DNA of 32,210 bases from assembly GCA_028293645.1 (NCBI GenBank), contig JAQGOK010000078.1:1-32210 (forward strand), written 5' to 3'. The notes under the pieces are model-generated. The model worked only from the letters and a program-made list of their open reading frames with translations, did no database searches and was not told where the DNA came from. Made by a program: the position numbers and the translations under genes. Origin of the DNA: Chthoniobacter sp. GTDB lineage: Bacteria > Verrucomicrobiota > Verrucomicrobiia > Chthoniobacterales > Chthoniobacteraceae. Below, piece by piece: positions 8,720-16,229 of this stretch; the first letter of the stretch is position 1, and each line of letters starts with the position of its first letter.

Positions 8720-9633
8720 GTGGCGCGTCCTCCGAATTCGCGCAGCCACTCTGCCTCGCTGGTCAACGGACGCCGCTGCAAACGCATCCACGCTACATAT
8801 TGCCGCCACGGAATGGGAGCACGCACCGCCAGGCATTTCCGCACACCGCGTGCGGCTGCAAACCACCACGCCGGCTCCTGCCAGACCCACGATGCGCCTC
8901 TGCTGACGGCATACCCGAATTGCCGGATAATCCGAAACGCAGCGACCGCGAAAAGCTGTGGCAGAGGACATCGCATCAGCACGCTCCATAGCTCGTTCCG
9001 TGCGTGTCGCTGATGTGTGCGCCTTTCATTGCGTTGTGCGGCGGTGAAGTGATGCCGGACGAGCAGGGACGGAACCTGGCGCACCTGCCAACCGGCGGCG
9101 ACGCAGCGCAACGCGAAGTCCGGTTCTTCATAGGCGTGAAAGAAGAAGTCGGGGTAGCTGCCGAGCGCGAGAAAAGCGGTCCGCCGAATCGCCGCGCCTG
9201 AGTTGGCGAAGCTGCCGACGAAGAGGGGTGGACCGAAATCAGGGGCGGTAAGCGTGTCCGGAAACTCATCACTGCGTTGCGGAAACGATGCCACCGCAAG
9301 CGTGGGATTATCTTCAAAAAGCCCGCGAACCTCGCTGATGAACCGGGTATCCAACGGATAGCTGTCGTCATCCAGGCTCACAAAAATGTCGCTGTTGGAA
9401 GCGGTGGCGAGCGCATTGCGAGACGGGATCGAGCCGCGGGCAATCTCGTGCACAATCAGGCGCGCTTCGGGATGCGCGGTGGCGAGCCATTCCGGCGTGC
9501 CGTCCACGCAGCCATCCGCGGCGATCAGGATTTCATCGGGGGCGGGATCGAGGCGAGCCAGCGCAGCGAGCGTCCGCGCGAGATCATCGCGGCGGTTGTG
9601 CGTGGTGATGCAGATGCCGACGCGCAAATTCAT
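8716..9633 (-). CDS. Glycosyltransferase family 2 (GT-A fold)
   Basis: A 305-residue GT2 enzyme. It begins with the nucleotide-binding strand LRVGICITTHNRRDDLARTLAAL, followed by ILIAADGCVDGT. The metal-binding DXD motif is in FVSLDDDSYPLD at about residue 90. A later segment, FFHAYEEPDFALRCVAAGW, matches the acceptor/catalytic ED-type motif of this group. The C-terminal part is basic and Trp-rich (WVWQEPAWWFAAARGVRK), suggesting membrane association. The ATG at 9633 overlaps the acyltransferase stop as ATGA, so translation is probably coupled. Likely adds a sugar to the lipid-linked repeat unit from the cytoplasmic side. The exact sugar is not predictable. Confidence 0.9.
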   Translation of the reverse strand: MNLRVGICITTHNRRDDLARTLAALARLDPAPDEILIAADGCVDGTPEWLATAHPEARLIVHEIARGSIPSRNALATASNSDIFVSLDDDSYPLDTRFISEVRGLFEDNPTLAVASFPQRSDEFPDTLTAPDFGPPLFVGSFANSGAAIRRTAFLALGSYPDFFFHAYEEPDFALRCVAAGWQVRQVPSLLVRHHFTAAQRNERRTHQRHARNELWSVLMRCPLPQLFAVAAFRIIRQFGYAVSRGASWVWQEPAWWFAAARGVRKCLAVRAPIPWRQYVAWMRLQRRPLTSEAEWLREFGGRAT

Positions 9634-10196
9634 GAGCCGATCTCGCGCAGCACCCGCGCGGGATTTCCCGCCGCGACCACACCTGGCGGAAGCGTTTTCG
9701 TCACCACACTGCCTGCACCCACGACGCTGCCTGCCCCGATCGTAACTCCCTTCAAGATCGTCACGTGAGCGCCGATCCAGCAGCGCGGCTCCAGGCGTGT
9801 GGCTGCCGATGCGAGCGGTCCTTGCGCTGGCGACAAATCCAGGCCGAACGAGTGATCGTGATCCGTGATGTAACAGAAGGGGCCGATCAACGTCTCCGCC
9901 CCGATCTCCACGAGTTCGTTCGCGTCGATCATCGTGTGACGGTTGAGATAAGTGCGCGGGCCGATCACGATCCGCGCCGCATCACTCGTGGCGAGCAGCG
10001 TCACGCCGCGATCCAGCGACGCGCCATCTTCCAAGACGACGCACTGCGGGCGGAAAGGAATCTCCACCGCACGGAGCGAGACGTGACCGCGGATCTGCAC
10101 GCCGCGCAGCCGATGGATATGAATCCGCGCACGCGAGGCGAGGCCGCGCGCAACGCGCACGATCAAGTCCATGTGCCGAGCAATTCCTGTTTCCAT
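9630..10196 (-). CDS. Left-handed beta-helix (hexapeptide) acyltransferase
   Basis: A 188-residue LbH acyltransferase of the WcaF/NodL/CapG type, expected to O-acetylate a sugar of the polysaccharide using acetyl-CoA. Hexapeptide-repeat sequence runs through most of the protein, ending with WIGAHVTILKGVTIGAGSVVGAGSVV, then the family tail GNPARVLREIG. The likely catalytic His lies in ITDHDHSFG. The ATG at 10196 is preceded by GGGAG at 5 nt spacing and overlaps the upstream GT2 gene by 34 nt. The ATG at 10172 is an alternative that still overlaps by 10 nt. Its place between two GT2 genes in the same operon supports a decorating role on the repeat unit. The N-terminal 35 residues are basic and lack repeats. 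Confidence 0.9.
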   Translation of the reverse strand: METGIARHMDLIVRVARGLASRARIHIHRLRGVQIRGHVSLRAVEIPFRPQCVVLEDGASLDRGVTLLATSDAARIVIGPRTYLNRHTMIDANELVEIGAETLIGPFCYITDHDHSFGLDLSPAQGPLASAATRLEPRCWIGAHVTILKGVTIGAGSVVGAGSVVTKTLPPGVVAAGNPARVLREIGS

Positions 10197-11077
10197 GCGG
10201 GCTCCCGCCGCCGGACGACGCTGATGCTCGCGAAGGCTTTGTGCAGCAACAGCTTCAACTCAAAGCCGGCGCCGGAGAGGCCGAGCACGTCTTTCGCGAC
10301 GACTCGCTGATTGTGGATCCGCTGCCGCGCGAGATTCACCACATCGCGCTTCAGGGCGTTGTTTCCGTCGCGGTGCTGACACCGTGCGGTCGTGTGAAAG
10401 TAGAGCCGATGCGTGCGCGCAATGCGGGCCGAGAGATGCACGTCTTCCATGAAGCTGTATCCATCGAAGAGTGGAAACTCTTCTCGAAGGAAAGGTGCGG
10501 TGCGGTAAAAAACGCAGCCCGAGTTCAACCAGTCGGCGGAAATCAGATCGCCGTCGGATTCCGTGTAACACGGGAGGCAGTTGATCGCCGGGCCAAACAG
10601 CCGACCGCCATAGGTCCGATCGGGGAAGCCAGCTTGCAGCCGGTAATACCACCAGAGCAGACCGTGCGGTTCGGGCCGGAAGACTTCGTCGAGCCTCACC
10701 GAAACTCCGCCCGTCTGCTCGTCCGGGTCGGTCTCGAAAACGCGGAGCACCTTCGCTGTCGTGTCCGGGTAGAGCGTGATGTCGTCGTCCAGAAAACCGA
10801 GGACCGCATCCGTCGCGGGATCCGCGAGGCGGGCGCCGCGATTGCGTTGCTGTGCGGCACTACGCAGGTCCGAATGTTCGTAGCGCAACGGAAGCTTTCC
10901 ACTCCAGCGGGTCGCGAGCGCCTCGGTCCGATCGTCCCGTGACGAGTCGATGATGATCGTCTGCCGCGGTGGGCGTTGCTGCGCGGCGATGCTCGCGAGA
11001 GTAATCTCCAGTTCTTCCGGGCGCTCGAAAGTCGCAATGATCAGACTGTATGCGATCGGCGAAGCAGTGGAATCCAA
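10163..11077 (-). CDS. Glycosyltransferase family 2, first gene of the minus-strand operon
   Basis: A GT2 enzyme of about 304 residues. The core starts at SPIAYSLIIATFERPEELEITLASI, with the DXD motif in VLGFLDDDITLYPD and a GYSFMEDVHLSARIA segment matching the ED catalytic motif. The track start at 11314 runs under the divergent gene. I propose the TTG at 11077, nearest to the domain start. An ATG at 11194 would add about 39 residues (LNASAVPGQRSEAGHAG...) that do not look like protein, but it cannot be excluded. The start is therefore uncertain. It heads a run of eight overlapping minus-strand genes and is divergent from the + pair at 11193. Expected role: cytoplasmic sugar transfer to the repeat unit. 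Confidence 0.85.
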   Translation of the reverse strand: MDSTASPIAYSLIIATFERPEELEITLASIAAQQRPPRQTIIIDSSRDDRTEALATRWSGKLPLRYEHSDLRSAAQQRNRGARLADPATDAVLGFLDDDITLYPDTTAKVLRVFETDPDEQTGGVSVRLDEVFRPEPHGLLWWYYRLQAGFPDRTYGGRLFGPAINCLPCYTESDGDLISADWLNSGCVFYRTAPFLREEFPLFDGYSFMEDVHLSARIARTHRLYFHTTARCQHRDGNNALKRDVVNLARQRIHNQRVVAKDVLGLSGAGFELKLLLHKAFASISVVRRREPAWKQELLGTWT

Positions 11078-11192
11078 GGCGGGAAGAATAGGCGAAGCGC
11101 AGTTTGCGAAACAATGGAAAGCAGGAGTCACACCGGCGTGTCCGGCTTCTGAACGTTGCCCGGGCACAGCGCTTGCATTAAGACCGCGCGTC
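11078..11192. promoter_or_regulatory. Divergent intergenic region between the two glycosyltransferase operons
   Basis: About 115 nt separate the proposed start of the eight-gene minus operon from the + glycosyltransferase pair. Both transcripts must begin here or further away, so promoters are expected. On the minus strand a TTGTTT and a TATTCT lie 18 nt apart. The latter ends 7 nt before the proposed TTG, so the leader would be almost absent. This is a weak match and only a candidate. No clear operator repeat is visible. If the minus gene instead starts at ATG 11194, the two coding regions would abut and no spacer would exist. Confidence 0.3.
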
Positions 11193-12227
11193 ATGCCGCG
11201 TGTGCTCATCCCCTCCGATAATCGCGAAATCATCGGGCACCTTGCTGCCGCGTATCGACGGCGCGGCTGGGATGCGGTCGTCGGCGTGAACAACTTCGCG
11301 TGGGATTTTGCCACATACGATCTGGTGCATCTGCAATGGCCGGAGGAGTTGAGCGGTTGGGAGCCGCCGTCTCAGGCGCGCATCGCTGAAATCAGTGCGC
11401 GACTGGATTACTGGAACCAACAGGCCCGATTGCTCCTGACAGTCCACAACGTGCGGCCGCACTTGCACGGCGACCATTCCGCCTACACCGCGCTCTTCGA
11501 AGCGGTTTATGCGCGGGTTCCCGTGCTGGCCCACTTCACGGACACGTCGCGCCGACTTGTGGAGAGTGCGTTCCCGCAATCCGCGGCGCAGAGCAATGTC
11601 GTCACCGGATTCTTCAATCTGGATGCGCTGCTGCCGACGACGCGGGATCCGGCTGCGGCCCGGCGCGCACTCGGCATCCCGAAAGATGAGTTCGTGGTGC
11701 TGATCTTCGGCGCTCTGCGCAACTGGGCCGAAGTGCAGTTGCTGCGCGAAGGATTCGCCGGTGCGCGGATCCCGCGCAAACGCCTGTTGATGGCGGGCCG
11801 CTACCAGGAATTTGGACCAGTCTGGCGGCAACGCTGGCGGCGATTCGCCTGGCAACGCTGGTTGCGCAAAACCGGGAGCGTCGTGGCCGCCGGCTTCACG
11901 CCCGATCAAGAGATCCACCGTCTCGTGGACGCCGCGGATGCTTTGGTCGCACCTCGGATCAATGTGCTGAATTCAGGTCTCACCGCTCTTGCGATGAGCT
12001 TTGGCAAGATCCTGATCGCACCTGACTGCGGCGCGTTTCCTGAGCTGCTTGATGGAACGCAGAATCCGATCTATCCCGCCGGCGATGCGGAGGGACTCGC
12101 GCGCGCGATCGAACGTGCTGCTTCGCTCGATGGCGCCGAGGTGGCTCGCGAAAACCGCGCGCTCGCCGACGGCTGGAGTTGGGACGCGCTGGTGGAGCGT
12201 GGGTTGCAAGCCGTCAACCTGGCGTGA
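11193..12227 (+). CDS. Glycosyltransferase family 4, non-canonical donor motif
   Basis: A 344-residue GT-B type glycosyltransferase. The ATG at 11193 (MPRVLIPSDNREIIGHLAAAYRRRGWDAV) begins at the first beta-strand; the track's start at 10950 is antisense to the GT2 gene. Visible elements are LVHLQWPEEL, LLTVHNVRPHLHGD, VVLIFGALRNWAEVQLL and, in the donor-binding region, APRINVLNSGLTALAMSFGKILIAPDCGAFPELL. The first Glu of EX7E is absent (NSGLTALAM). I recall the form NSG-x-x-x-x-A-x-x-F-G-x-x-x-I-A-P from a distinct set of GT4 proteins, so this is probably a subgroup trait rather than damage. It overlaps the next gene as TGATG, indicating a coupled two-gene operon divergent from the main glycosyltransferase run. 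Confidence 0.85.
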   Translation: MPRVLIPSDNREIIGHLAAAYRRRGWDAVVGVNNFAWDFATYDLVHLQWPEELSGWEPPSQARIAEISARLDYWNQQARLLLTVHNVRPHLHGDHSAYTALFEAVYARVPVLAHFTDTSRRLVESAFPQSAAQSNVVTGFFNLDALLPTTRDPAAARRALGIPKDEFVVLIFGALRNWAEVQLLREGFAGARIPRKRLLMAGRYQEFGPVWRQRWRRFAWQRWLRKTGSVVAAGFTPDQEIHRLVDAADALVAPRINVLNSGLTALAMSFGKILIAPDCGAFPELLDGTQNPIYPAGDAEGLARAIERAASLDGAEVARENRALADGWSWDALVERGLQAVNLA

Positions 12228-13168
12228 TGCGCATTTCCGTCGTCATTCCCTGCTTCAATGCGGAGCCCTGGATCGAGATCGCGCTCCGCAGCGTCGCGAC
12301 GCAGACCGTGGCTGCGCACGAGATCATCGTTGTGGATGACGGCTCGTCGGACGCTTCGCTCACAAAGATCAAGGAGAGTGGCGTTCCGTTGCGGCTGATC
12401 CAAACCAACCGCGCAAACGGTGCGGGCGCGCGCAACGCGGGAATCGCGGTCGCCACCGGAGATTGGATCGCCTTGCTCGATGCTGATGACGTTTGGTATC
12501 CGCGCCACCTCGAGCGCGCCGCCGGACTGCTGCGCGGATCGACCGACGTGGCTTATATGGCGAGTCACGACTGGGTTGATTTGGAAGGCGCGGTGATCCC
12601 AATCCCGGATTGTTTCGTCGCGCAGATCGAGGAACCGCTTACCGGCGCGAGCGCTGCAAGGTTTCTGCAGCTGATGAACGAGCCGTTCCACTTCGGACAT
12701 TCAACAGTGCTGTATCGTGCGGACCGACTGCGCGCTGTCGGCGCATTCGATACCGAGCAACGCCGCCGGCACGACCTCGATCTCTGGCTGCGGATGATTC
12801 ACGGGCACACCTGGACTTACGATCCGGAGCGGACGGTTGGCTATCGCGAGGCGACGCCGGGGAGCATTTCCAAAGCGATTGTGAACGCGGAGTATTTCCA
12901 TCTTCGATCTCTGCTCAAAAACAGCGCGCGCTTTGCGGGCGAGCCGCACTTCGAACGGCAGATCACCGGTTCCGCGCGTCGATTGATGGGGCTGGCGTTT
13001 GTCGATGGCGAAGGCTCGGAGTTTGCCTCAGCGAGCCAGCTTGCCTGGCCTTATCTCTCGAAGCGAATGCAGGCCTGGTACCGATGGGCGCCGCGCGTCG
13101 CGCCGCTCGCGCGGCGGGCGATGCAGTGGCGGCGGCGCATAGTCATGCGCGGAGTCGGTGCGAGTTAA
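12227..13168 (+). CDS. Glycosyltransferase family 2 (GT-A fold)
   Basis: A 313-residue GT2 enzyme. The ATG at 12227 shares its A with the upstream TGA (TGATG). The track start at 12179 is in the previous gene. The sequence is a textbook GT2: MRISVVIPCFNAEPWIEIALRSVATQT, EIIVVDDGSSDAS, then GAGARNAGIAVATGDWIALLDADDVWYPRHLERA, with the DXD motif as DADD. The C-terminal third is basic and may contact the membrane. Expected to add a sugar to the lipid-linked repeat unit, working with the GT4 encoded just upstream. It ends 11 nt before the convergent PIG-L gene. Confidence 0.92.
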   Translation: MRISVVIPCFNAEPWIEIALRSVATQTVAAHEIIVVDDGSSDASLTKIKESGVPLRLIQTNRANGAGARNAGIAVATGDWIALLDADDVWYPRHLERAAGLLRGSTDVAYMASHDWVDLEGAVIPIPDCFVAQIEEPLTGASAARFLQLMNEPFHFGHSTVLYRADRLRAVGAFDTEQRRRHDLDLWLRMIHGHTWTYDPERTVGYREATPGSISKAIVNAEYFHLRSLLKNSARFAGEPHFERQITGSARRLMGLAFVDGEGSEFASASQLAWPYLSKRMQAWYRWAPRVAPLARRAMQWRRRIVMRGVGAS

Positions 13169-13179
13169 CGATGCAGTCG

Positions 13180-14580
13180 CTATTCAAACGTATGCCAGGT
13201 GATGTCTTTCATCGCCACCCGCAGGCGGTTCGCGAGCAGTTCGGCGTCGCTGAATTCACTCACGAAGAACAGTTCATTCCCGCGCACTGCACGGCGGAAG
13301 TAGCTCGTCGCGCGCGCATCCACGCCGGTGATCTGATTGCGCAAACCGGCCAGCGTTGCGCGGAGCCAATCGCGCCAGCGTCGCGCCTCGAGCCGAGGCA
13401 GTGTCCGCAGGTCGTGCATGGCTTCCAAAGCGTGGAATTTGGTCCGCTGCGTCGTTTCGGAAAGTGGATGCGAGTGGATTGTGCGGAAGTCCAGCGGCTC
13501 ACCGAATCGCGGCGGCAGGGAGACCACGCCGTCATTTTCGCCCACCGGATGAAGGTTCGTGGTAGGCGGATGATTGGTGTAGAGCAGGAGCTTCCCGTCG
13601 CCCAAGCCGGCTCCGCGAAGTGCCTCGAACAGGGCGAGCGTTGTGAACGCGTGGTCGGGATGGTCGTCGAGCAGAGGATGCGGCGTGACGATGATCTCCG
13701 GGTTGGTGCGGCGCAGGATTTCAACCAGATCTCGCACAAGCGAAGCCCAGGTCGGCTCCGCATTTTCGCGCAACATCGAGGAATTGTTCGCCATGCGAAA
13801 GTTGCGCAACGCTTCAGCACTGCCGCCGAGGTGCGTGGTCCGATCGTGCATGTGCAGAAGGCTTCCGTCGGCGTAACCAAGATTGATCGCCCGCTCGATT
13901 GGGACGTCACCGAGCGTCGGAACGTGGATCGAATCCCAGACGCGCAGCCGGCCGGTCACCAATTCCTCTCCCGGTTGAGCGTGGGCCAGATAGAACCCGC
14001 CGCCCTCGCCGGCGGTAACGGTCACCACAGTCGATTCCGCCTGGCTGTAGAAGCCGAACGCGGCGATCTCCGCATCGTCCGGGTGAGGAGCAAGAATGAG
14101 CGTCCGCGGGCGTGCAGGGAGCGCCGTTCGAAACAGAATCAACCGCGTCGCCTGCGGGTCGAAATCGAGGCGGGTTGCGTGGAGCCAGAAGCGTTGCCCA
14201 GGAGCGACACCGCCCCTGCAAAGGCCGCTGATATTCACCAGCCGCTGGCCGGCTGCACCGCGCTCGAAGTATTGGCGCGCGTAGTGATGAAGCGTCCGCG
14301 CTTCGAGGTAAGGCTCTGCCAATCGCCCAAGCCAATTCGAACGGATCCGGATTTCAAGAAACGCGGTGTCCCAAGTGCCCTCCGTCGCCGGCCAGGTAAA
14401 GCCGTCCGCATCCAGCCGGATCTCCACGGTGACGGCGGCCGAGTTGGAGAAGTCATAGCGCTGATCTTGATCCCGCCGGTATCGGAAGAACTTTCCGTAG
14501 GCCTTGTTCCGCAGCGCGATTCCGACGATCAGCCCGACCGAGCCGAGGAACAAAAGAGCGAGCGCGGCGGTCACAATCAA
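13180..14580 (-). CDS. Membrane-anchored PIG-L/LmbE family deacetylase
   Basis: A 466-residue protein with three parts. Residues 1-22 are a membrane helix (ALALLFLGSVGLIVGIAL). Residues about 40-150 form an extra domain with alternating hydrophobic strands (VTVEIRLDADGFTWPATEGTWD). From about 155 the PIG-L deacetylase domain follows. Its zinc-binding motif APHPDDAEI is at about residue 162, and HPLLDDHPDHA with further metal/active-site residues is near 298. Family role: hydrolytic removal of N-acetyl from GlcNAc-type sugars. Here it may de-N-acetylate a polysaccharide or its lipid-linked precursor. Whether the catalytic domain faces the cytoplasm or periplasm is not settled by sequence. The start is a TTG with no clear ribosome site, so the N-terminus is approximate. 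It is divergent from the GNAT gene 59 nt away. Confidence 0.88.
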   Translation of the reverse strand: MIVTAALALLFLGSVGLIVGIALRNKAYGKFFRYRRDQDQRYDFSNSAAVTVEIRLDADGFTWPATEGTWDTAFLEIRIRSNWLGRLAEPYLEARTLHHYARQYFERGAAGQRLVNISGLCRGGVAPGQRFWLHATRLDFDPQATRLILFRTALPARPRTLILAPHPDDAEIAAFGFYSQAESTVVTVTAGEGGGFYLAHAQPGEELVTGRLRVWDSIHVPTLGDVPIERAINLGYADGSLLHMHDRTTHLGGSAEALRNFRMANNSSMLRENAEPTWASLVRDLVEILRRTNPEIIVTPHPLLDDHPDHAFTTLALFEALRGAGLGDGKLLLYTNHPPTTNLHPVGENDGVVSLPPRFGEPLDFRTIHSHPLSETTQRTKFHALEAMHDLRTLPRLEARRWRDWLRATLAGLRNQITGVDARATSYFRRAVRGNELFFVSEFSDAELLANRLRVAMKDITWHTFE

Positions 14581-14639
14581 CTTGGCCGCGGACGCTACTT
14601 CTGCGCTCTTCCCTTGCCAATGCGAAAGCCCCGTCGGCG

Positions 14640-15683
14640 ATGAAGCTGCAACTCCTCCGGGCTGACGAGCTCACCGCCGAACACCTCGCCAAATGGTCCG
14701 AATACCGCGCCGGCAACGAAGACCTGCGCAGTCCTTATTTTCATCCGGAGTTCACGCGCACCGTCGGCAGTGTGCGGAAGGATGTCTTCGTCGCGGTGCT
14801 CGACGAGGGATCCGCGTTCTTTCCGCATCAGCGCGGCACATGGGGCGTCGGAAAGGCGGTGGGTGGACCGATCTCGGACTACCATGGCGTGATCGCGCGC
14901 CTGGGATTCCGTTGGGATCCGCTGGAACTGGTGCGCGGCTGTGGCTTGAGCGTTTGGGACTTCGATCACTTGCTCGCCAGCCAAACCGATTTCGAGAAGT
15001 GGCACACGGTATCCACCAGTTCGCCCGTGATCGATTTATCGGCCCACGTCGCGGTGGGTTCCGCGAAGCTGCGCGCGGATGCAATGCGCCGCCGGCGCAA
15101 GTTGGAACGTGAAGTGGGTCCGTTGAGGTTCGAAATGCACACGCTCGACGAGGCGGTGTTTGGAGCGCTGCGAAAGTGGAAGTCCGCGCAATATCACGCT
15201 TCGGGTGGACTCGACCTATTCGAGGTTCCCTGGGTCCGTGAAGTCCTGGAGCGAATCTGGCGTCGCGAAGGGAACGAACTCTCGGGGATGCTATCGGTTT
15301 TGTGGACTGGAGAACGGCCGATCGCCGCGCATTTCGGACTACGATCCGGCGACGTGTTACACTACTGGTTTCCGGCTTATGATCCGGAACTCGGCAGTTA
15401 CTCGCCGGGAATTTTGTTGCTGCTGGCGATCATCGACGCGGCACCCGCGCACGGGATCTCCATGGTCGATCTCGGTAAAGGTGACGCACTTTACAAACAG
15501 CGACTGGCCAATGGATCGGTGCCTCTGGCCGAAGGCAGTGTGGTGGCCGGAAGATTGATTCATGCGGCGCGACGAAGCCGCACTCAGGTGGAGCAGTGGG
15601 TGCGTAATGGGCCTCTTATCGGCCCCGCCCGCCGCTTTGGTAAGTTCATAAGGCGCTTCGAAAGCGCCCGCAGATTTCGCTAG
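14640..15683 (+). CDS. CelD/FemAB-like GNAT acyltransferase
   Basis: A 347-residue protein of the GNAT group often annotated as CelD/BcsL or FemAB-like and commonly found in cellulose or exopolysaccharide loci. N-terminal sequence SPYFHPEFTRTVGSVRKDVFVAVL and the segment GPISDYHGVIA match the first GNAT-like lobe. The second lobe contains LRKWKSAQYHASGG, ERPIAAHFGLRSGDVLHYWFPAYDPEL and the signature DLGKGDALYKQRLANG. Expected to transfer an acyl or aminoacyl group to a sugar-containing acceptor; the actual substrate is unknown. A deacetylase next door could create the free amine that such an enzyme would modify, but this coupling is inference. A strong terminator-like hairpin starts 17 nt after the stop codon. 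Confidence 0.84.
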   Translation: MKLQLLRADELTAEHLAKWSEYRAGNEDLRSPYFHPEFTRTVGSVRKDVFVAVLDEGSAFFPHQRGTWGVGKAVGGPISDYHGVIARLGFRWDPLELVRGCGLSVWDFDHLLASQTDFEKWHTVSTSSPVIDLSAHVAVGSAKLRADAMRRRRKLEREVGPLRFEMHTLDEAVFGALRKWKSAQYHASGGLDLFEVPWVREVLERIWRREGNELSGMLSVLWTGERPIAAHFGLRSGDVLHYWFPAYDPELGSYSPGILLLLAIIDAAPAHGISMVDLGKGDALYKQRLANGSVPLAEGSVVAGRLIHAARRSRTQVEQWVRNGPLIGPARRFGKFIRRFESARRFR

Positions 15684-15700
15684 CTCTACCGGTGCAAACG

Positions 15701-15732
15701 AAAGCCCGCGGGAGCAAACTCCCGCGGGCTTT
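15701..15732. terminator. Bidirectional intrinsic terminator
   Basis: A perfect 14-bp inverted repeat, AAAGCCCGCGGGAG - CAAA - CTCCCGCGGGCTTT, with a 4-nt loop. It sits in the 78-nt gap between two convergent genes, 17 nt after the GNAT gene and 29 nt after the end of the minus-strand Thr-rich protein gene. The A/T ends give a short U tract in both directions, so it can serve both genes. Confidence 0.9.
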
Positions 15733-15761
15733 GATGAACTAAACTGGCTGCGACGACTAAC

Positions 15762-16229
15762 TCAGTCTTTCTCTTTGGCGGTAGTCGTCGTCGTGGTGGT
15801 CGATTTCTTCTGTTCGAGCACGGGAGCAGCAGGCGCAGCAGTGGTCGTGCTGGTCCGTTTCTCAACCGTTGCGCCGCCAGAAGAGCTGGTCGTCGATTTG
15901 CGGACGATCACGCGGGAGGCCACCATGCGGTCGCCTTCTTTGGCGTAGTGCACCGTCACGGGCAGGCCGCTCTTCACCAGATCCATGGAGACAGGGTTGC
16001 CGGCCTCATCCACGTAAGTGGTGGTCTTGGTGTAGCTGTAGCGGACTGGCTCGGGGCTCGTTTCGCTGCGGATCACAATCGTGTCCGGGCTGAACTCGCT
16101 GATCGTGCCGAGCGACGTCGTGCTCGAGCTGGTGGTCACCGAGGTTTGCGCGAATCCCGCAGTCGTAAGACTCAGGGTGATCGCGCAAAAAGCTGCGGCG
16201 AGGGTTTTTGGAAGGGTCGTGTGTTTCAT
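15762..16229 (-). CDS. Secreted Thr/Ser-rich small protein, function unknown
   Basis: A 155-residue protein with a clear signal peptide (basic MKHTTLPK, hydrophobic LAAAFCAITLSLTTAGFA, cleavage near AFA-Q). A short folded core (about 40-110: LGTISEFSPDTIVIRSETSPEPVRYSY ... GLPVTVHYAKEGDRMVASRVIVRK) resembles a small beta-barrel of the OB or SH3 kind. The last 45 residues are low-complexity Thr/Ser/Ala/Lys with a run of seven Thr. Similar proteins are familiar from Verrucomicrobiota genomes, without assigned function. On the minus strand a TACAAT lies 5 nt before the ATG and could be a -10 box of a nearly leaderless transcript. No good -35 is visible. It stands alone between the terminator and a non-coding stretch. 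Confidence 0.75.
   Translation of the reverse strand: MKHTTLPKTLAAAFCAITLSLTTAGFAQTSVTTSSSTTSLGTISEFSPDTIVIRSETSPEPVRYSYTKTTTYVDEAGNPVSMDLVKSGLPVTVHYAKEGDRMVASRVIVRKSTTSSSGGATVEKRTSTTTAAPAAPVLEQKKSTTTTTTTAKEKD

Noticed and set aside
12610-14643. 677-residue + strand ORF
   Set aside because: Runs through the GT2 gene in another frame and antisense to the PIG-L gene, both of which have clear motifs; no domain of its own.
15780-15860. Trinucleotide-like tandem repeat (gtcgtcgtcgtggtggtcg)
   Set aside because: It is the codon pattern of the Thr-rich C-terminus of the secreted protein rather than a separate repeat element.
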